Assembly (NCBI RefSeq): GCF_000284255.1
Contig: NC_017075.1
Span: 4,526,001 to 4,590,000 of the forward strand
Direction: 5' to 3'
DNA: 64,000 bases
DNA from: Rubrivivax gelatinosus IL144
Lineage (GTDB): Bacteria; Pseudomonadota; Gammaproteobacteria; Burkholderiales; Burkholderiaceae_C
Shown in pieces: positions 42,831 through 52,079 of the stretch; the first letter of the stretch is position 1; each line of letters begins with the position of its first letter. The translations under genes were made by a program, and so were the position numbers. Under the pieces are notes generated by a model, which made no database searches, was not told the DNA's origin, and saw only the letters and a list, made by a program, of their open reading frames with translations.

Positions 42831-44047
42831 TGCCCGACACCCGCCAAGCCTCCGTCCCGGCCGCGCCGCCGGGCTACAGCGCGCCGCGCCTGTTCGCCGA
42901 CTGCGCCGTGCTCGGCCTCACCGCCTGGGGCGGCTTCATGGCGCTGCTGGCCCAGGCACAGCAGCGTTTCGTGAACCGCCGCGGCTGGATCGCCGAGAAG
43001 GACTTCCTCGATCTGATCGCGCTGGTGGCGATGCTGCCCGGGCCGCAGGCGGTCAACGCGCTGGCGGTGATGGGCCACCGCCTCGGCGGCTGGCTGGGCT
43101 TCGCGGCGGCACTCGCCGGCATCGTGCTGCCGAGCTTCGTGATCCTGGTCGCGCTGTGGGCCGGTTACGCGGCGCTGGCCGGACATCCGGCACTGCTGCG
43201 GGCGGTCATCGTCGGCGTGCTGCCGCCGCTGGCGATGATCCTCGCCCAGACGGCCTGGAACCAGGCCAAGAAGGCGACGCCAGCGCCGCGCGACAAGGCG
43301 CTGGCGGTGGCCGCGGCGGTGGCGCTGCTGGCGTTGCCGTTCTGGTCGGCGTCGATCCTGGTGCTGGCCGCAGGCGGCCTGGTGAGCCGGCTCTTCTGGC
43401 CGGCGCCGCCGGCCGCGCCGGCGCCCACCAGCCCGGCAATGGCGCCGTCGCGCATCCTGCTGTGCCTGGCGCCGGCGGCGCTGGCGCTGTTCCAGCTGGT
43501 GCCGGCGCTGCTGCCGCAGGACACGGTGGCGCGCCTGGCGCTGGCCTTCGGCGGCATCGCGACGACGCTGTTCGGCGGCGCGCTGGTGATGGTGCCGCTG
43601 CTCGAAGGCCTGATCGTCGACCGCCTGGGCTGGCTGGACCACGCCGGCTTCACCGCCGGGCTGGCCGCCAGCCAGCTGACGCCGGGGCCCATCGTCGGCA
43701 TCGCGACCTTCACCGGCATGGAGATCGCCGGCCTCGCCGGCGCGCTGGCGGCGACGATCGGCGTCTACACGCCGACGGCCGTCATCGCCGTCGGCGTCGA
43801 CGGTGCGGCCGACCGGCTGCGCGGCCAGCGCGGCTTCCAGCACGCGATGATCGGCGTGCGCTGCGCCGTCGTCGGCCTGATCGCCGGCGCGGCGGCAACG
43901 CTGTGGTGGAAGCTGCCGCTGGCCGCCCAGCCGCTGGCCTGCGCGCTGATGACGCTGGCCGCGGCGCTGCTGGTGCTGCGCTGGCGCCAGCCGCCCTATG
44001 TGACGATCCCGGCCGGCGTGGCGCTGGCGGCCCTGCTGCTGGGCTGA
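42830..44047 (+). CDS. chrA: Chromate transporter, ChrA family (two-domain)
   Basis: A 405-residue membrane protein with ten or so helices, built of two CHR repeats. The first repeat has the motif GLTAWGGFMALLAQAQQRFVNRRGW and the second FGGIATTLFGGALVMVPLLEG; the paired PGPQAVN and TPGPIVGIATF motifs are the family signatures. ChrA proteins export chromate by proton-driven antiport, though sulfate-related roles have been proposed. It overlaps the sulfotransferase gene by one base, which raises the possibility of a sulfur-oxyanion link. Confidence 0.88.
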   Translation: MPDTRQASVPAAPPGYSAPRLFADCAVLGLTAWGGFMALLAQAQQRFVNRRGWIAEKDFLDLIALVAMLPGPQAVNALAVMGHRLGGWLGFAAALAGIVLPSFVILVALWAGYAALAGHPALLRAVIVGVLPPLAMILAQTAWNQAKKATPAPRDKALAVAAAVALLALPFWSASILVLAAGGLVSRLFWPAPPAAPAPTSPAMAPSRILLCLAPAALALFQLVPALLPQDTVARLALAFGGIATTLFGGALVMVPLLEGLIVDRLGWLDHAGFTAGLAASQLTPGPIVGIATFTGMEIAGLAGALAATIGVYTPTAVIAVGVDGAADRLRGQRGFQHAMIGVRCAVVGLIAGAAATLWWKLPLAAQPLACALMTLAAALLVLRWRQPPYVTIPAGVALAALLLG

Positions 44048-44151
44048 TCAAAGACGGTCACAAACGCCGGCGCAGCGGCCGTTGTTCGGCGTTTACAGGG
44101 GGGGGCGTATCGGCGATGATCGTCCGGTTATGCCCTGCCCGGACTGAACGC

Positions 44152-45876
44152 ATGCCCGCCGACACCACCGTCGAGACACAGCAGACCGCGCTGTCCGGCG
44201 TCGCCCGGGTCCTGGTGCACGCCGGCAAGCTCAACGCGCGCACCGCCGAGGACCTGGCGCGCAGCGCGCGCGAGCGCAAGACCAGCTTCGTCTCGGCCGT
44301 CGTCGCCGCCGGGGCGCTCAAGCCCGACGAGCTGGCGCACGCGCTGTCGGGCGCGCTGGCCCTGCCGCTGCTGGACCTCAACGCGGTCGACCTGCAGAAG
44401 CTGCCGCGCAACCTGCTCGACGCCAAGACGGCGACGCAGTACCAGGTCATCGTGCTCGGCCGGCGCGGCAACCGGCTGTTCATCGGCGCGGCCGACCCCA
44501 CCGACCAGGAAGCCGTCGAGCGCATCAAGTTCGCCACCCAGCTGACCCCGGAGTGGGTCATCGTCGAGTACGACAAGCTGATGCGCCAGCTCGACGTCCA
44601 GGGCCAGAGCGCCAACGACGTGCTCGAGTCCCTGGCCGGCGAGGACTTCGACTTCGACGTCAGCGACGACACGACGACGACCGCCGCCGAGGCCGAGGTC
44701 TCGACCGAAGTCGAGGACGCGCCGGTCGTGCGCTTCCTGCAGAAGATGCTGATCGACGCGATCAACGCCCGCGCCTCCGACCTGCACTTCGAGCCCTACG
44801 AATACAACTACCGGGTGCGCTTCCGCATCGACGGCGAGCTGCGCGAGATCACCCAGCCGCCGATCGCCATCAAGGACAAGCTCGCCTCGCGCATCAAGGT
44901 CATCTCGCGCATGGACATCGCCGAGAAGCGGGTCCCGCAGGACGGCCGGATGAAGCTGAAGTTCGGCAGCAAGGCGATCGACTTCCGCGTCAGCACGCTG
45001 CCCACGCTGTTCGGCGAGAAGGTCGTGATCCGGATCCTGGACCCTTCGTCGGCGCGCCTGGGCATCGAGGCCCTGGGCTACGAGAAGATCGAGAAGGACC
45101 GCCTGATGGCCGCGATCCAGCGGCCCTACGGCATGATCCTCGTCACCGGCCCGACCGGCAGCGGCAAGACGGTGTCGCTCTACACCTGCCTGAACATCCT
45201 CAACCAGCCGGGCGTGAACATCGCCACCGTCGAGGATCCGGCCGAAATCAACCTGCCGGGCATCAACCAGGTCAACGTCAACGACAAGGCGGGGCTGACC
45301 TTCGCCGCGGCGCTGAAGGCCTTCCTGCGCCAGGACCCGGACATCATCATGGTCGGCGAAATCCGCGACCTGGAGACCGCCGACATCGCGATCAAGGCGG
45401 CGCAGACCGGCCACCTGGTGATGAGCACGCTGCACACCAACGACGCGCCGACGACGCTGACGCGGCTGCTGAACATGGGCGTGGCGCCGTTCAACATCGC
45501 CGCCAGCGTGCTGTTGATCACCGCGCAACGCCTGGCGCGCCGTTTGTGTGAAGTCTGCAAGAAACCGGCGGACTATCCGCGCGAGGCGCTGCTCAAGGCG
45601 GGGTATACCGACGCCGATCTGGACGGAAGCTGGAAGCCGTATCGTGCGGTCGGCTGCTCCGCCTGCAACAACGGCTACAAGGGCCGCGTCGGCATCTACC
45701 AGGTGATGCCGATCACCGAGGCCATCCAGCGCGTCATCCTCTCCGAGGGCACCGCGCTGGACATCGCCGAGCAGGCGCAGCGCGAGGGCGTGCGCGACCT
45801 GCGCCAGTCCGGTCTGGTGAAGGTGCGCCTGGGCGTCACCTCGCTGGAAGAAGTCATCACCGTCACCAACGAATAA
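44152..45876 (+). CDS. pilB: Type IV pilus assembly ATPase PilB
   Basis: A 574-residue hexameric motor that drives pilus extension. The N-terminal MshEN/GSPII_E domain occupies about 20-170; the ATPase has Walker A GPTGSGKTVSLYT (about 330), the Asp box with RQDPDIIMVGEIRDLETADIAIKAAQTGH and the His box STLHTNDAP. A four-cysteine zinc site (CEVCKK and CSACNNG) near 465-510 is typical of PilB and GspE but absent from PilT. ATG at 44152 is chosen; an in-frame ATG at 44116 would add 12 residues. pilC follows after 19 bp. Confidence 0.94.
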   Translation: MPADTTVETQQTALSGVARVLVHAGKLNARTAEDLARSARERKTSFVSAVVAAGALKPDELAHALSGALALPLLDLNAVDLQKLPRNLLDAKTATQYQVIVLGRRGNRLFIGAADPTDQEAVERIKFATQLTPEWVIVEYDKLMRQLDVQGQSANDVLESLAGEDFDFDVSDDTTTTAAEAEVSTEVEDAPVVRFLQKMLIDAINARASDLHFEPYEYNYRVRFRIDGELREITQPPIAIKDKLASRIKVISRMDIAEKRVPQDGRMKLKFGSKAIDFRVSTLPTLFGEKVVIRILDPSSARLGIEALGYEKIEKDRLMAAIQRPYGMILVTGPTGSGKTVSLYTCLNILNQPGVNIATVEDPAEINLPGINQVNVNDKAGLTFAAALKAFLRQDPDIIMVGEIRDLETADIAIKAAQTGHLVMSTLHTNDAPTTLTRLLNMGVAPFNIAASVLLITAQRLARRLCEVCKKPADYPREALLKAGYTDADLDGSWKPYRAVGCSACNNGYKGRVGIYQVMPITEAIQRVILSEGTALDIAEQAQREGVRDLRQSGLVKVRLGVTSLEEVITVTNE

Positions 45877-45895
45877 CCGCCTCCCGACACGATCC

Positions 45896-47128
45896 ATGGC
45901 CACAGCAGCATCCGCCGCGCGCGCCAAGAGCGCCGCCAAGGAACAGATCTTCGAGTGGGAGGGCAAGGACAAGAACGGCAAGCTCGTGCGCGGCGAGATC
46001 CGCGCCGGGGGCGAGGCCGTCGTCAACGCCAGCCTGCGCCGCCAGGGCATCCTGGTCACCAAGGTCAAGAAGCGCCGCACCAGCGGCGGCCGCTCGATCA
46101 AGCAGAAGGACATCGCGATCTTCACGCGCCAGCTGGCGACGATGATGAAGGCCGGCGTGCCGCTGCTGCAGGCCTTCGACATCGTCGCGCGCGGGGCGTC
46201 CAACCCGCGCATGACCAAGCTGCTGACGGACATCCGCTCGGACGTCGAGACCGGCACCAGCCTGTCGGCCGCGTTCCGCAAGCACCCGATGTACTTCGAC
46301 GCGCTGTACTGCAACCTGATCGAAGCCGGCGAGGCCGGCGGCATCCTGGAAGCGCTGCTCGAGCGCCTGGCGATCTACCAGGAGAAGACGATGGCGCTGA
46401 AGCAGAAGATCAAGTCGGCGCTGATGTACCCGGTGGCGGTCATCGTCGTCGCCTTCATCGTGCTGACGGTCATCATGATCTTCGTGATTCCGGCGTTCAA
46501 GGAGGTCTTCCGCTCCTTCGGCGCCGACCTGCCGGCGCCGACGCTGTTCGTGATCGCGCTGTCCGAGTTCTTCGTCAGCTGGTGGTGGGTGATCTTCGGC
46601 CTGATCTTCGGCGGCACCTACTTCTTCCTGCAGTCCTGGAAGCGCTCGGAGAAGATGCAGATGGTCATGGACCGGCTGCTGCTGCGCCTGCCGATCTTCG
46701 GCACGCTGATCGAGAAGTCGGTGATCGCGCGCTGGACGCGCACGCTGGCGACGATGTTCGCCGCCGGCGTGCCGCTGGTCGAGGCGCTCGACTCGGTCGG
46801 CGGCGCCTCGGGCAACGCCGTCTACGCCCGGGCCACCGAGCAGATCCAGAAGGACGTCTCCACCGGCTCGGCGCTGACCACCTCGATGACCGCGACCTCG
46901 GTCTTCCCGACGATGGTGCTGCAGATGTCGGCCATCGGCGAGGAATCCGGCTCTCTGGACCACATGCTGGGCAAGGCCGCCGAGTTCTACGAGGAAGAGG
47001 TCGACGACATGGTCAAGGGCCTGTCGAGCCTGATGGAGCCCTTCATCATCGTCATCCTGGGCGTGCTGATCGGCGGCATCGTGGTCTCGATGTACCTGCC
47101 GATCTTCAAGCTGGGCGCCGTCGTTTGA
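45896..47128 (+). CDS. pilC: Type IV pilus inner-membrane platform protein PilC
   Basis: A 410-residue polytopic protein with two GSPII_F domains (about 75-198 and 278-400), each with the pattern FTRQLATMMKAGVPLLQAF or WTRTLATMFAAGVPLVEAL. Three membrane helices are seen near 178-200, 225-250 and 380-402. It anchors PilB and transmits its motion to pilin subunits. ATG at 45896. Its stop overlaps the TTG start of pilD. Confidence 0.95.
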   Translation: MATAASAARAKSAAKEQIFEWEGKDKNGKLVRGEIRAGGEAVVNASLRRQGILVTKVKKRRTSGGRSIKQKDIAIFTRQLATMMKAGVPLLQAFDIVARGASNPRMTKLLTDIRSDVETGTSLSAAFRKHPMYFDALYCNLIEAGEAGGILEALLERLAIYQEKTMALKQKIKSALMYPVAVIVVAFIVLTVIMIFVIPAFKEVFRSFGADLPAPTLFVIALSEFFVSWWWVIFGLIFGGTYFFLQSWKRSEKMQMVMDRLLLRLPIFGTLIEKSVIARWTRTLATMFAAGVPLVEALDSVGGASGNAVYARATEQIQKDVSTGSALTTSMTATSVFPTMVLQMSAIGEESGSLDHMLGKAAEFYEEEVDDMVKGLSSLMEPFIIVILGVLIGGIVVSMYLPIFKLGAVV

Positions 47129-48075
47129 TCCCCGCCGACTGGAGCGCGGCGCTGCCGCTGGACCTGCTGCTGAGCCCCTGGCTGCTGGCCCTGTTCGGGC
47201 TGGCGGTGGGCAGCTTCCTCAACGTCGTCATCCACCGCGTGCCGCTGATGCTGGAACGCCAGTGGTGGGCCGACGTCGCCGGCCAGCTGACCGACCGCGA
47301 CTCGTTCCGCCGCGTCTTCGGCGGCGACGCGCCGGCCGGGCTGGCCCAGGCCGGGCTCGGCCTGGAGAAGAAGCTCGACGGCCTGGCGCCGCTGACGATC
47401 GCGCGCCCGCGCTCGCGCTGCCCGTCCTGCGGCCACGCCATCCGCTGGTACGAGAACGTTCCGCTGGTGAGCTGGCTGGCGCTGCGCGGCCGCTGCTCGG
47501 CCTGCCAGGCGCGCATCTCGGCCCGTTACCCGCTGGTCGAGCTGGCGACCGCGGCGCTGTTCGGCATCGTCGCCTGGCGCCTGGGCGCGCAGCCGGCGGT
47601 GCTGCTGTGGTGCGGCGCCGTCGCCGTGCTGCTGGCGCTGGCGCTGATCGACTGGGACACGACGGTGCTGCCCGACGGCCTGACGCTGCCGCTGCTGTGG
47701 GCCGGGCTGGCCGCCACCGCGCTCGGCTGGCTGCCGGGGCAGACGCTGGGCGAGGCGATCGCCGGCGCCGCCGTCGGCTACCTCTCGCTGTGGTCGGTCT
47801 ATTGGCTGTTCAAGCTCGCCACCGGCAAGGAAGGCATGGGCTACGGCGACTTCAAGCTGCTGGCCGCGCTCGGCGCCTGGCTGGGCTGGCAGGCCATCGT
47901 GCCGATCGTGCTGATGGCCTCGGTCATCGGCGCCGTCGTCGGCCTGGGCATGAAGGCCACCGGCTCGCTGCGCGAAGGCCGCTTCGTGCCTTTCGGGCCC
48001 TTCCTGGCCGGCGGCGGCCTCGTCGTGCTGCTGGCCGGCCGCGAGACCGTGCTCTCGTGGATCGGCTGGGCCTGA
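47125..48075 (+). CDS. pilD: Prepilin leader peptidase/N-methyltransferase PilD
   Basis: A 316-residue inner-membrane aspartic protease that cleaves and methylates type IV prepilins. Zinc-binding cysteine pairs are in RCPSCGHAIRWYE and RCSACQARIS; the catalytic aspartates are in LIDWDTTVLPD and the GYGDFK motif of GKEGMGYGDFKLL. Six to eight helices are visible. The start is TTG at 47125, overlapping the pilC stop by 4 bp; the next ATG would delete the first helix. It overlaps coaE by 19 bp. Confidence 0.93.
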   Translation: MIPADWSAALPLDLLLSPWLLALFGLAVGSFLNVVIHRVPLMLERQWWADVAGQLTDRDSFRRVFGGDAPAGLAQAGLGLEKKLDGLAPLTIARPRSRCPSCGHAIRWYENVPLVSWLALRGRCSACQARISARYPLVELATAALFGIVAWRLGAQPAVLLWCGAVAVLLALALIDWDTTVLPDGLTLPLLWAGLAATALGWLPGQTLGEAIAGAAVGYLSLWSVYWLFKLATGKEGMGYGDFKLLAALGAWLGWQAIVPIVLMASVIGAVVGLGMKATGSLREGRFVPFGPFLAGGGLVVLLAGRETVLSWIGWA

Positions 48076-48683
48076 CGCCCCGGCCGCGCCGCTTCGGCCT
48101 GACCGGCGGCATCGGCAGCGGCAAGAGCACCGTCGCGACGCTGCTGGCCGGGCTCGGCGCCGTCATCGTCGACACCGACGCCATCGCGCGCGAACTCACC
48201 GCCCCTGGCGGCGCCGCGCTGCCGGCGCTGGCCGCGGCTTTCGGGCCGGAGATCGTCGGCAGCGACGGCGCGATGGACCGCGAACGCATGCGCGCCATCG
48301 CCTTCGCCGACCCCGGCGCAAAACGCCGGCTCGAGGCCGTGCTGCACCCGATGATCGGCGCCGAGGCGCTGGCGCGCGCCGCGGCCGCCGGCGAGGCGCC
48401 GGTCGTCTTCGACGTGCCGCTGCTCGCCGAATCGGCGCACTGGCGCGCGCGCTGCGACCGCATCCTCGTCGTCGACTGTCGCGAGGAGACCCAGGTCGAG
48501 CGCGTGAAACGCCGCTCGGGCTGGAGCGAAGAGGCCGTTCGCCGCGTCATCGCCCAGCAAGCGGCACGCGCCGCGCGCCGGCGCATCGCCGACGCGGTGA
48601 TCTTCAATGACGGGATGGCGCTCGGGGAACTGGCCGCCGAAGTCCGGGCGCTGTGGGCGCTGTGGAACAATGGGCCGCACTGA
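48057..48683 (+). CDS. coaE: Dephospho-CoA kinase
   Basis: A 208-residue P-loop kinase for the last step of coenzyme A synthesis. The Walker A is [14 protein letters not shown] (about 15-28), followed by [14 protein letters not shown] and the [13 protein letters not shown] block. GTG at 48057 is the only in-frame start that keeps the P-loop close to the N terminus; it lies within the end of pilD. The pilB-pilC-pilD-coaE-zapD-yacG order is widely conserved. Confidence 0.94.
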   Translation: MDRLGLTPRPRRFGLTGGIGSGKSTVATLLAGLGAVIVDTDAIARELTAPGGAALPALAAAFGPEIVGSDGAMDRERMRAIAFADPGAKRRLEAVLHPMIGAEALARAAAAGEAPVVFDVPLLAESAHWRARCDRILVVDCREETQVERVKRRSGWSEEAVRRVIAQQAARAARRRIADAVIFNDGMALGELAAEVRALWALWNNGPH

Positions 48684-48710
48684 GCATTCCCTCCACGAAG
48701 AGCGCCCCCT

Positions 48711-49466
48711 TTGGTCCTGTACGAGTACCCGTTCAACGAGGGCATCCGCACGATGCTGCGGCTCGAGCACCTGTTCGACCGGCTCGGGCAGCTCGTCGCG
48801 CGCGACGCGCCGGTGGACCACCACTTCGCGCTGGCGACGATCTTCGAGATCATGGACGTCGCCTCGCGCGCCGACCTCAAGAGCGACCTGCTCAAGGAGC
48901 TGGAGCGCCACCGCGCCCAGCTGCAGTCCTACCGCGGCAACCCGCACATCTCCGAAGCCGCGCTCGACCAGATCGTCGGCCGCATCGACCACGCTTTCGA
49001 CGGCCTGAACCAGCTGCAGGGCAAGGCCGGCCAGGCGCTGCAGAGCAACGACTGGCTGATGGGCATCCGCAGCCGCATCGGCATCCCGGGCGGCACCTGC
49101 GAGTTCGACCTGCCCTCGTACTACGCCTGGCAGCAGCTCGACCCGGCCAAGCGCCGCGCCGACCTGATGGGCTGGATCGCGACGCTGTCGCCGCTGGCCG
49201 AGGCGCTGCAGGTGCTGCTGGGCCTGCTGCGCGACAGCGGCGCGCCGCAGCGTGTCGTCGCCGCCGGCGGCCAGTACCAGCAGAGCCTGCCGGCCGGCCG
49301 CACCTACCAGCTGATGCGCGTGCGCCTGGACGGCGCCGACGGCCTGGTGCCCGAGATGACCGGCCACCGGCTGATGGTCGGCGTGCGCCTGATGCGCCCC
49401 GACGCCGACGGCCGGCTGCGCCTGGCCGCCGAGGACCGCGACTTCGAGCTCACGCTCTGCGCCTGA
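48711..49466 (+). CDS. zapD: Cell division protein ZapD
   Basis: A 251-residue FtsZ-bundling protein. The family start [23 protein letters not shown] is followed by helical and beta domains with [18 protein letters not shown]. The TTG at 48711 is taken as start because it immediately precedes VLYEYPFNE, the usual N terminus. It follows coaE by 27 bp and precedes yacG. Confidence 0.93.
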   Translation: MVLYEYPFNEGIRTMLRLEHLFDRLGQLVARDAPVDHHFALATIFEIMDVASRADLKSDLLKELERHRAQLQSYRGNPHISEAALDQIVGRIDHAFDGLNQLQGKAGQALQSNDWLMGIRSRIGIPGGTCEFDLPSYYAWQQLDPAKRRADLMGWIATLSPLAEALQVLLGLLRDSGAPQRVVAAGGQYQQSLPAGRTYQLMRVRLDGADGLVPEMTGHRLMVGVRLMRPDADGRLRLAAEDRDFELTLCA

Positions 49467-49489
49467 CCCGTTTCCCGTTCGTTTTCGCC

Positions 49490-49690
49490 GTGACCGCTCC
49501 CCGCCTCGTCCCCTGCCCCGCCTGCAAGAAGCCGACGCCGTACGCGCCGGAGAACCGCTGGCGCCCGTTCTGCAGCGAACGCTGCCGCAGCATCGACCTG
49601 GGCGCCTGGGCCAGCGAGAGCTACCGCGTCGCCGCCGAGGCGCCGCCCGACGCCGGCGAAGACACGCCGGCCACGCCGCCGGCCCACTGA
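49490..49690 (+). CDS. yacG: DNA gyrase inhibitor/zinc-binding protein YacG
   Basis: A 66-residue protein with one zinc site: CPACKK (about 9-14) and [15 protein letters not shown] (about 28-42), the YacG signature. It binds GyrB and blocks DNA binding in E. coli. GTG start at 49490. The C terminus is Pro/Ala-rich. It ends the pil-coaE-zapD gene run. Confidence 0.92.
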   Translation: MTAPRLVPCPACKKPTPYAPENRWRPFCSERCRSIDLGAWASESYRVAAEAPPDAGEDTPATPPAH

Positions 49691-49700
49691 GGCGGGACGG

Positions 49701-49720
49701 GCGAGGCCGGAAGGCCTCGC
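49701..49720 (+). terminator. Terminator-like hairpin after yacG
   Basis: GCGAGGCC-GGAA-GGCCTCGC: a perfect 8-bp stem with a stable GNRA loop, 11 bp past the yacG stop. No T tract follows, so termination may be rho-assisted. It separates the housekeeping block from the nif control region. Confidence 0.45.
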
Positions 49721-49762
49721 TCGCCAGACACAGGCCCGAGCTGAGGCCCGCGCTGTCGGTTT

Positions 49763-49778
49763 TGTCGCGAAGAGCACA
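49763..49778 (+). promoter_or_regulatory. NifA upstream activator site before nifB
   Basis: TGT-N10-ACA, exact match to the NifA-binding consensus, 56 bp upstream of the sigma-54 promoter below. Confidence 0.75.
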
Positions 49779-49833
49779 GCCGACCGACGCCCGACACCCT
49801 CCGCAAGTCCTTGATCCGTAAGGGATCGGGGCA

Positions 49834-49849
49834 TGGCACGGCTCTCGCA
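49834..49849 (+). promoter_or_regulatory. Sigma-54 promoter of the nifB operon
   Basis: TGGCACGGCTCTCGCA matches the -24/-12 consensus TGGCACGNNNNTTGCW at all but one defined position, with the invariant GG and GC correctly spaced. Transcription would start near 49860, about 20 bases before the nifB ATG. Confidence 0.85.
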
Positions 49850-49881
49850 GTGCGCGCTCGTCCTCAACCGACGGGCCCGCC

Positions 49882-51456
49882 ATGAGCCACACAGCCTTCA
49901 TCTCGATCGGTGACCTGCGCCGCGGTCGGCCCGCCCTCGGCGACGCCGCGCCCGCCGGCGCTGGCGGCTGCAGCAGCAGCGGCGGCGCCGGCAAGTCCAG
50001 CTGCGGCTCCTCGGCCGGCCCCGAGGACATGCCGGCCGAGATCTGGGACAAGGTCAAGAACCATCCCTGCTACTCCGAGGAAGCGCACCACCACTTCGCG
50101 CGCATGCACGTCGCGGTCGCCCCGGCCTGCAACATCCAGTGCCACTACTGCAACCGCAAGTACGACTGCAGCAACGAGAGCCGCCCGGGCGTCGTCAGCC
50201 AGAAGCTGACGCCCGAGCAGGCGGTGAAGAAGGTGCTGGCGGTGGCCAGCGCGATCCCGCAGATGACGGTGCTGGGCATCGCCGGCCCCGGCGACTCGCT
50301 GGCCAACCCGAAGAAGACCTTCGAGACCATGCGCCTGCTGCAGCAGCACGCGCCGGACATCAAGCTCTGCCTGTCGACCAACGGCCTGGCGCTGCCCGAC
50401 TGGGTCGACGAGATCGTCAAGTACAACGTCGACCACGTCACGATCACGATCAACATGGTCGACCCGGCCGTGGGCGAGAAGATCTACCCCTGGATCTTCC
50501 ACGACCACCGCCGCATCACCGGCCTGGAAGCGGCGCGCATCCTGCACGAGCGCCAGATGCTCGGCCTGGAGATGCTCACCGCGCGCGGCGTGCTCACCAA
50601 GATCAACTCGGTGCTGATCCCGGGCGTCAACGACGAGCACCTGATCGAGGTGAACCGGGCGGTCAAGGCGCGTGGCGCCTTCCTGCACAACATCATGCCG
50701 CTGATCTCGGAGCCCGAGCACGGCACCTTCTACGGCCTCACCGGCCAGCGCGGCCCGACGGCGCAGGAGCTGAAGGCGGTGCAGGACGCCTGCGCCGGCG
50801 GCGCCAACCTGATGCGCCACTGCCGCCAGTGCCGCGCCGACGCCGTCGGCATGCTCGGCGAGGACCGCAGCGACGAGTTCACGCTGGAGAAGATCGAGGA
50901 CCTGGCCGTCGTCTACGACCTGGACAAGCGCCGCGCCTACCAGCAGCAGGTCGAGCTGCAGCGCCAGGCCCAGCACCAGGCCAAGGTCGACGCGCTGGCC
51001 GAGGCCTTCGACGCCGGGCTGGCCGACGACGGGCTGAAGGTGCTGGTCGCCGTCGCCAGCGAGAGCCAGGGCCTGGTCAACCAGCACTTCGGCCACGCCA
51101 CCGAGTTCCAGATTTACGAGGTCGGCGCCGGTGCCGCGACTTTCGTCGGCCACCGCCGCGTCGACCTGTACTGCCAGGGCGGCTACGGCGAGGACGAGCA
51201 GCTGCCGTCCATCGTCCAGGCGCTGGCCGACTGCCACGCGGTGCTGGTCGCCAAGATCGGCGCCTGCCCGCGTGACGAGCTGAAAGCCGCCGGCATCGAG
51301 CCGGTGGACCGCTACGCCCACGAGTTCATCGAGAAGGCCGCGCTGGCCTGGTTCGCCGACTACCGCGAACGCATCGCCAGCGGCGCCGTCGTCCACCAGC
51401 CGCGCGGCGACGCGCGCATCCGCCAGGGCGCCTTCACCGGCACCGCGGCGGCCTGA
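49882..51456 (+). CDS. nifB: FeMo cofactor precursor synthase NifB
   Basis: A 524-residue radical SAM enzyme that fuses two [4Fe-4S] clusters with carbide and sulfur to give NifB-co, the core of FeMo-co. The CxxxCxxC motif is in PACNIQCHYCNRKYDC (about residues 80-95). Further cluster ligands lie in ANLMRHCRQCRADAVG. The C-terminal 110 residues form a NifX-like NifB-co-binding domain (LVAVASESQGLVNQHFGHATEFQIYEV). The N-terminal extension of about 45 residues is Gly/Ser-rich with cysteines. It heads the operon under a sigma-54 promoter. Confidence 0.97.
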   Translation: MSHTAFISIGDLRRGRPALGDAAPAGAGGCSSSGGAGKSSCGSSAGPEDMPAEIWDKVKNHPCYSEEAHHHFARMHVAVAPACNIQCHYCNRKYDCSNESRPGVVSQKLTPEQAVKKVLAVASAIPQMTVLGIAGPGDSLANPKKTFETMRLLQQHAPDIKLCLSTNGLALPDWVDEIVKYNVDHVTITINMVDPAVGEKIYPWIFHDHRRITGLEAARILHERQMLGLEMLTARGVLTKINSVLIPGVNDEHLIEVNRAVKARGAFLHNIMPLISEPEHGTFYGLTGQRGPTAQELKAVQDACAGGANLMRHCRQCRADAVGMLGEDRSDEFTLEKIEDLAVVYDLDKRRAYQQQVELQRQAQHQAKVDALAEAFDAGLADDGLKVLVAVASESQGLVNQHFGHATEFQIYEVGAGAATFVGHRRVDLYCQGGYGEDEQLPSIVQALADCHAVLVAKIGACPRDELKAAGIEPVDRYAHEFIEKAALAWFADYRERIASGAVVHQPRGDARIRQGAFTGTAAA

Positions 51457-51489
51457 CCCCCGCTAGTCCCGCCCCACGAGGAGAACCCC

Positions 51490-51684
51490 ATGGCCCTGAA
51501 GATCATCGCCTCCATGTGCTCCGGCTGCTCGGCCTGCGAAGCCGAATGCCCGAACAACGCCATCCGCGAAAAGGGCGGCACCTTCATCATCGACCCGGCC
51601 AAGTGCACCGAGTGCGAAGGCCACTTCGACGCCCCGCAGTGCATCGCCGTCTGCCCCGTCGACAACTGCATCAAGAAGGTCTGA
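51490..51684 (+). CDS. fdxN: 2[4Fe-4S] ferredoxin of the FdxN type
   Basis: A 64-residue bacterial-type ferredoxin. The first cluster motif is [15 protein letters not shown]; the second has the extended spacing [18 protein letters not shown] seen in nif-associated ferredoxins that serve NifB. It follows nifB by 33 bp with a good AGGAGAA ribosome site, and it is very likely the electron donor or cluster partner for NifB. Confidence 0.93.
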   Translation: MALKIIASMCSGCSACEAECPNNAIREKGGTFIIDPAKCTECEGHFDAPQCIAVCPVDNCIKKV

Positions 51685-51686
51685 CG

Positions 51687-52073
51687 ATGGGCGCGGCGAA
51701 CGTCGTCGTCACCCCGGCCGCCGAGAAGTTCATGCGGCGCCTGCTGCGCTTCTCGGAGCACCCGGCCGGCGGCTTCCGGCTGACGGTGACGCCGGGCGGC
51801 TGCTCGGGGCTGTCGAGCAGCTTCAGCCTCGACGCCGCGCCGCAGGACGGCGACGCGGTGCTCGACGTCAACGGCCTGCGCGTCTTCCTGCCGGCGGCCA
51901 GCGCCGCGCTGCTGGACGGCGTGACGGTGGACTTCGCCGACACGCCGACCTCCAGCGGCCTGCGTTTCCACGACCCGAAGCAGGCCGCCTGCGGCTGCTC
52001 CAGCGCCGGCGCGGCGCCGCCGGCGCAGGCCAGCGTGTCGCTGGACTCGCTGCGCCGCATCAGCCGCGCCTAG
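51687..52073 (+). CDS. A-type iron-sulfur carrier (HesB/IscA-like), nif-linked
   Basis: A 128-residue protein of the HesB/IscA/NifIscA family. The first conserved cysteine is in TVTPGGCSGLSSSF and the second region has AACGCSSAG instead of the plain CGCG of IscA. A C-terminal extension of about 20 residues follows. Proteins of this kind receive iron or [4Fe-4S] clusters for nitrogenase assembly. It starts two bases after the ferredoxin stop. Confidence 0.85.
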   Translation: MGAANVVVTPAAEKFMRRLLRFSEHPAGGFRLTVTPGGCSGLSSSFSLDAAPQDGDAVLDVNGLRVFLPAASAALLDGVTVDFADTPTSSGLRFHDPKQAACGCSSAGAAPPAQASVSLDSLRRISRA

Positions 52074-52079
52074 GTGGGC

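Noticed and set aside
42685..44151. Upstream extension of pilB through chrA in the same frame
   Set aside because: The extension is an out-of-frame shadow of chrA; the PilB family starts close to the ATG at 44152.
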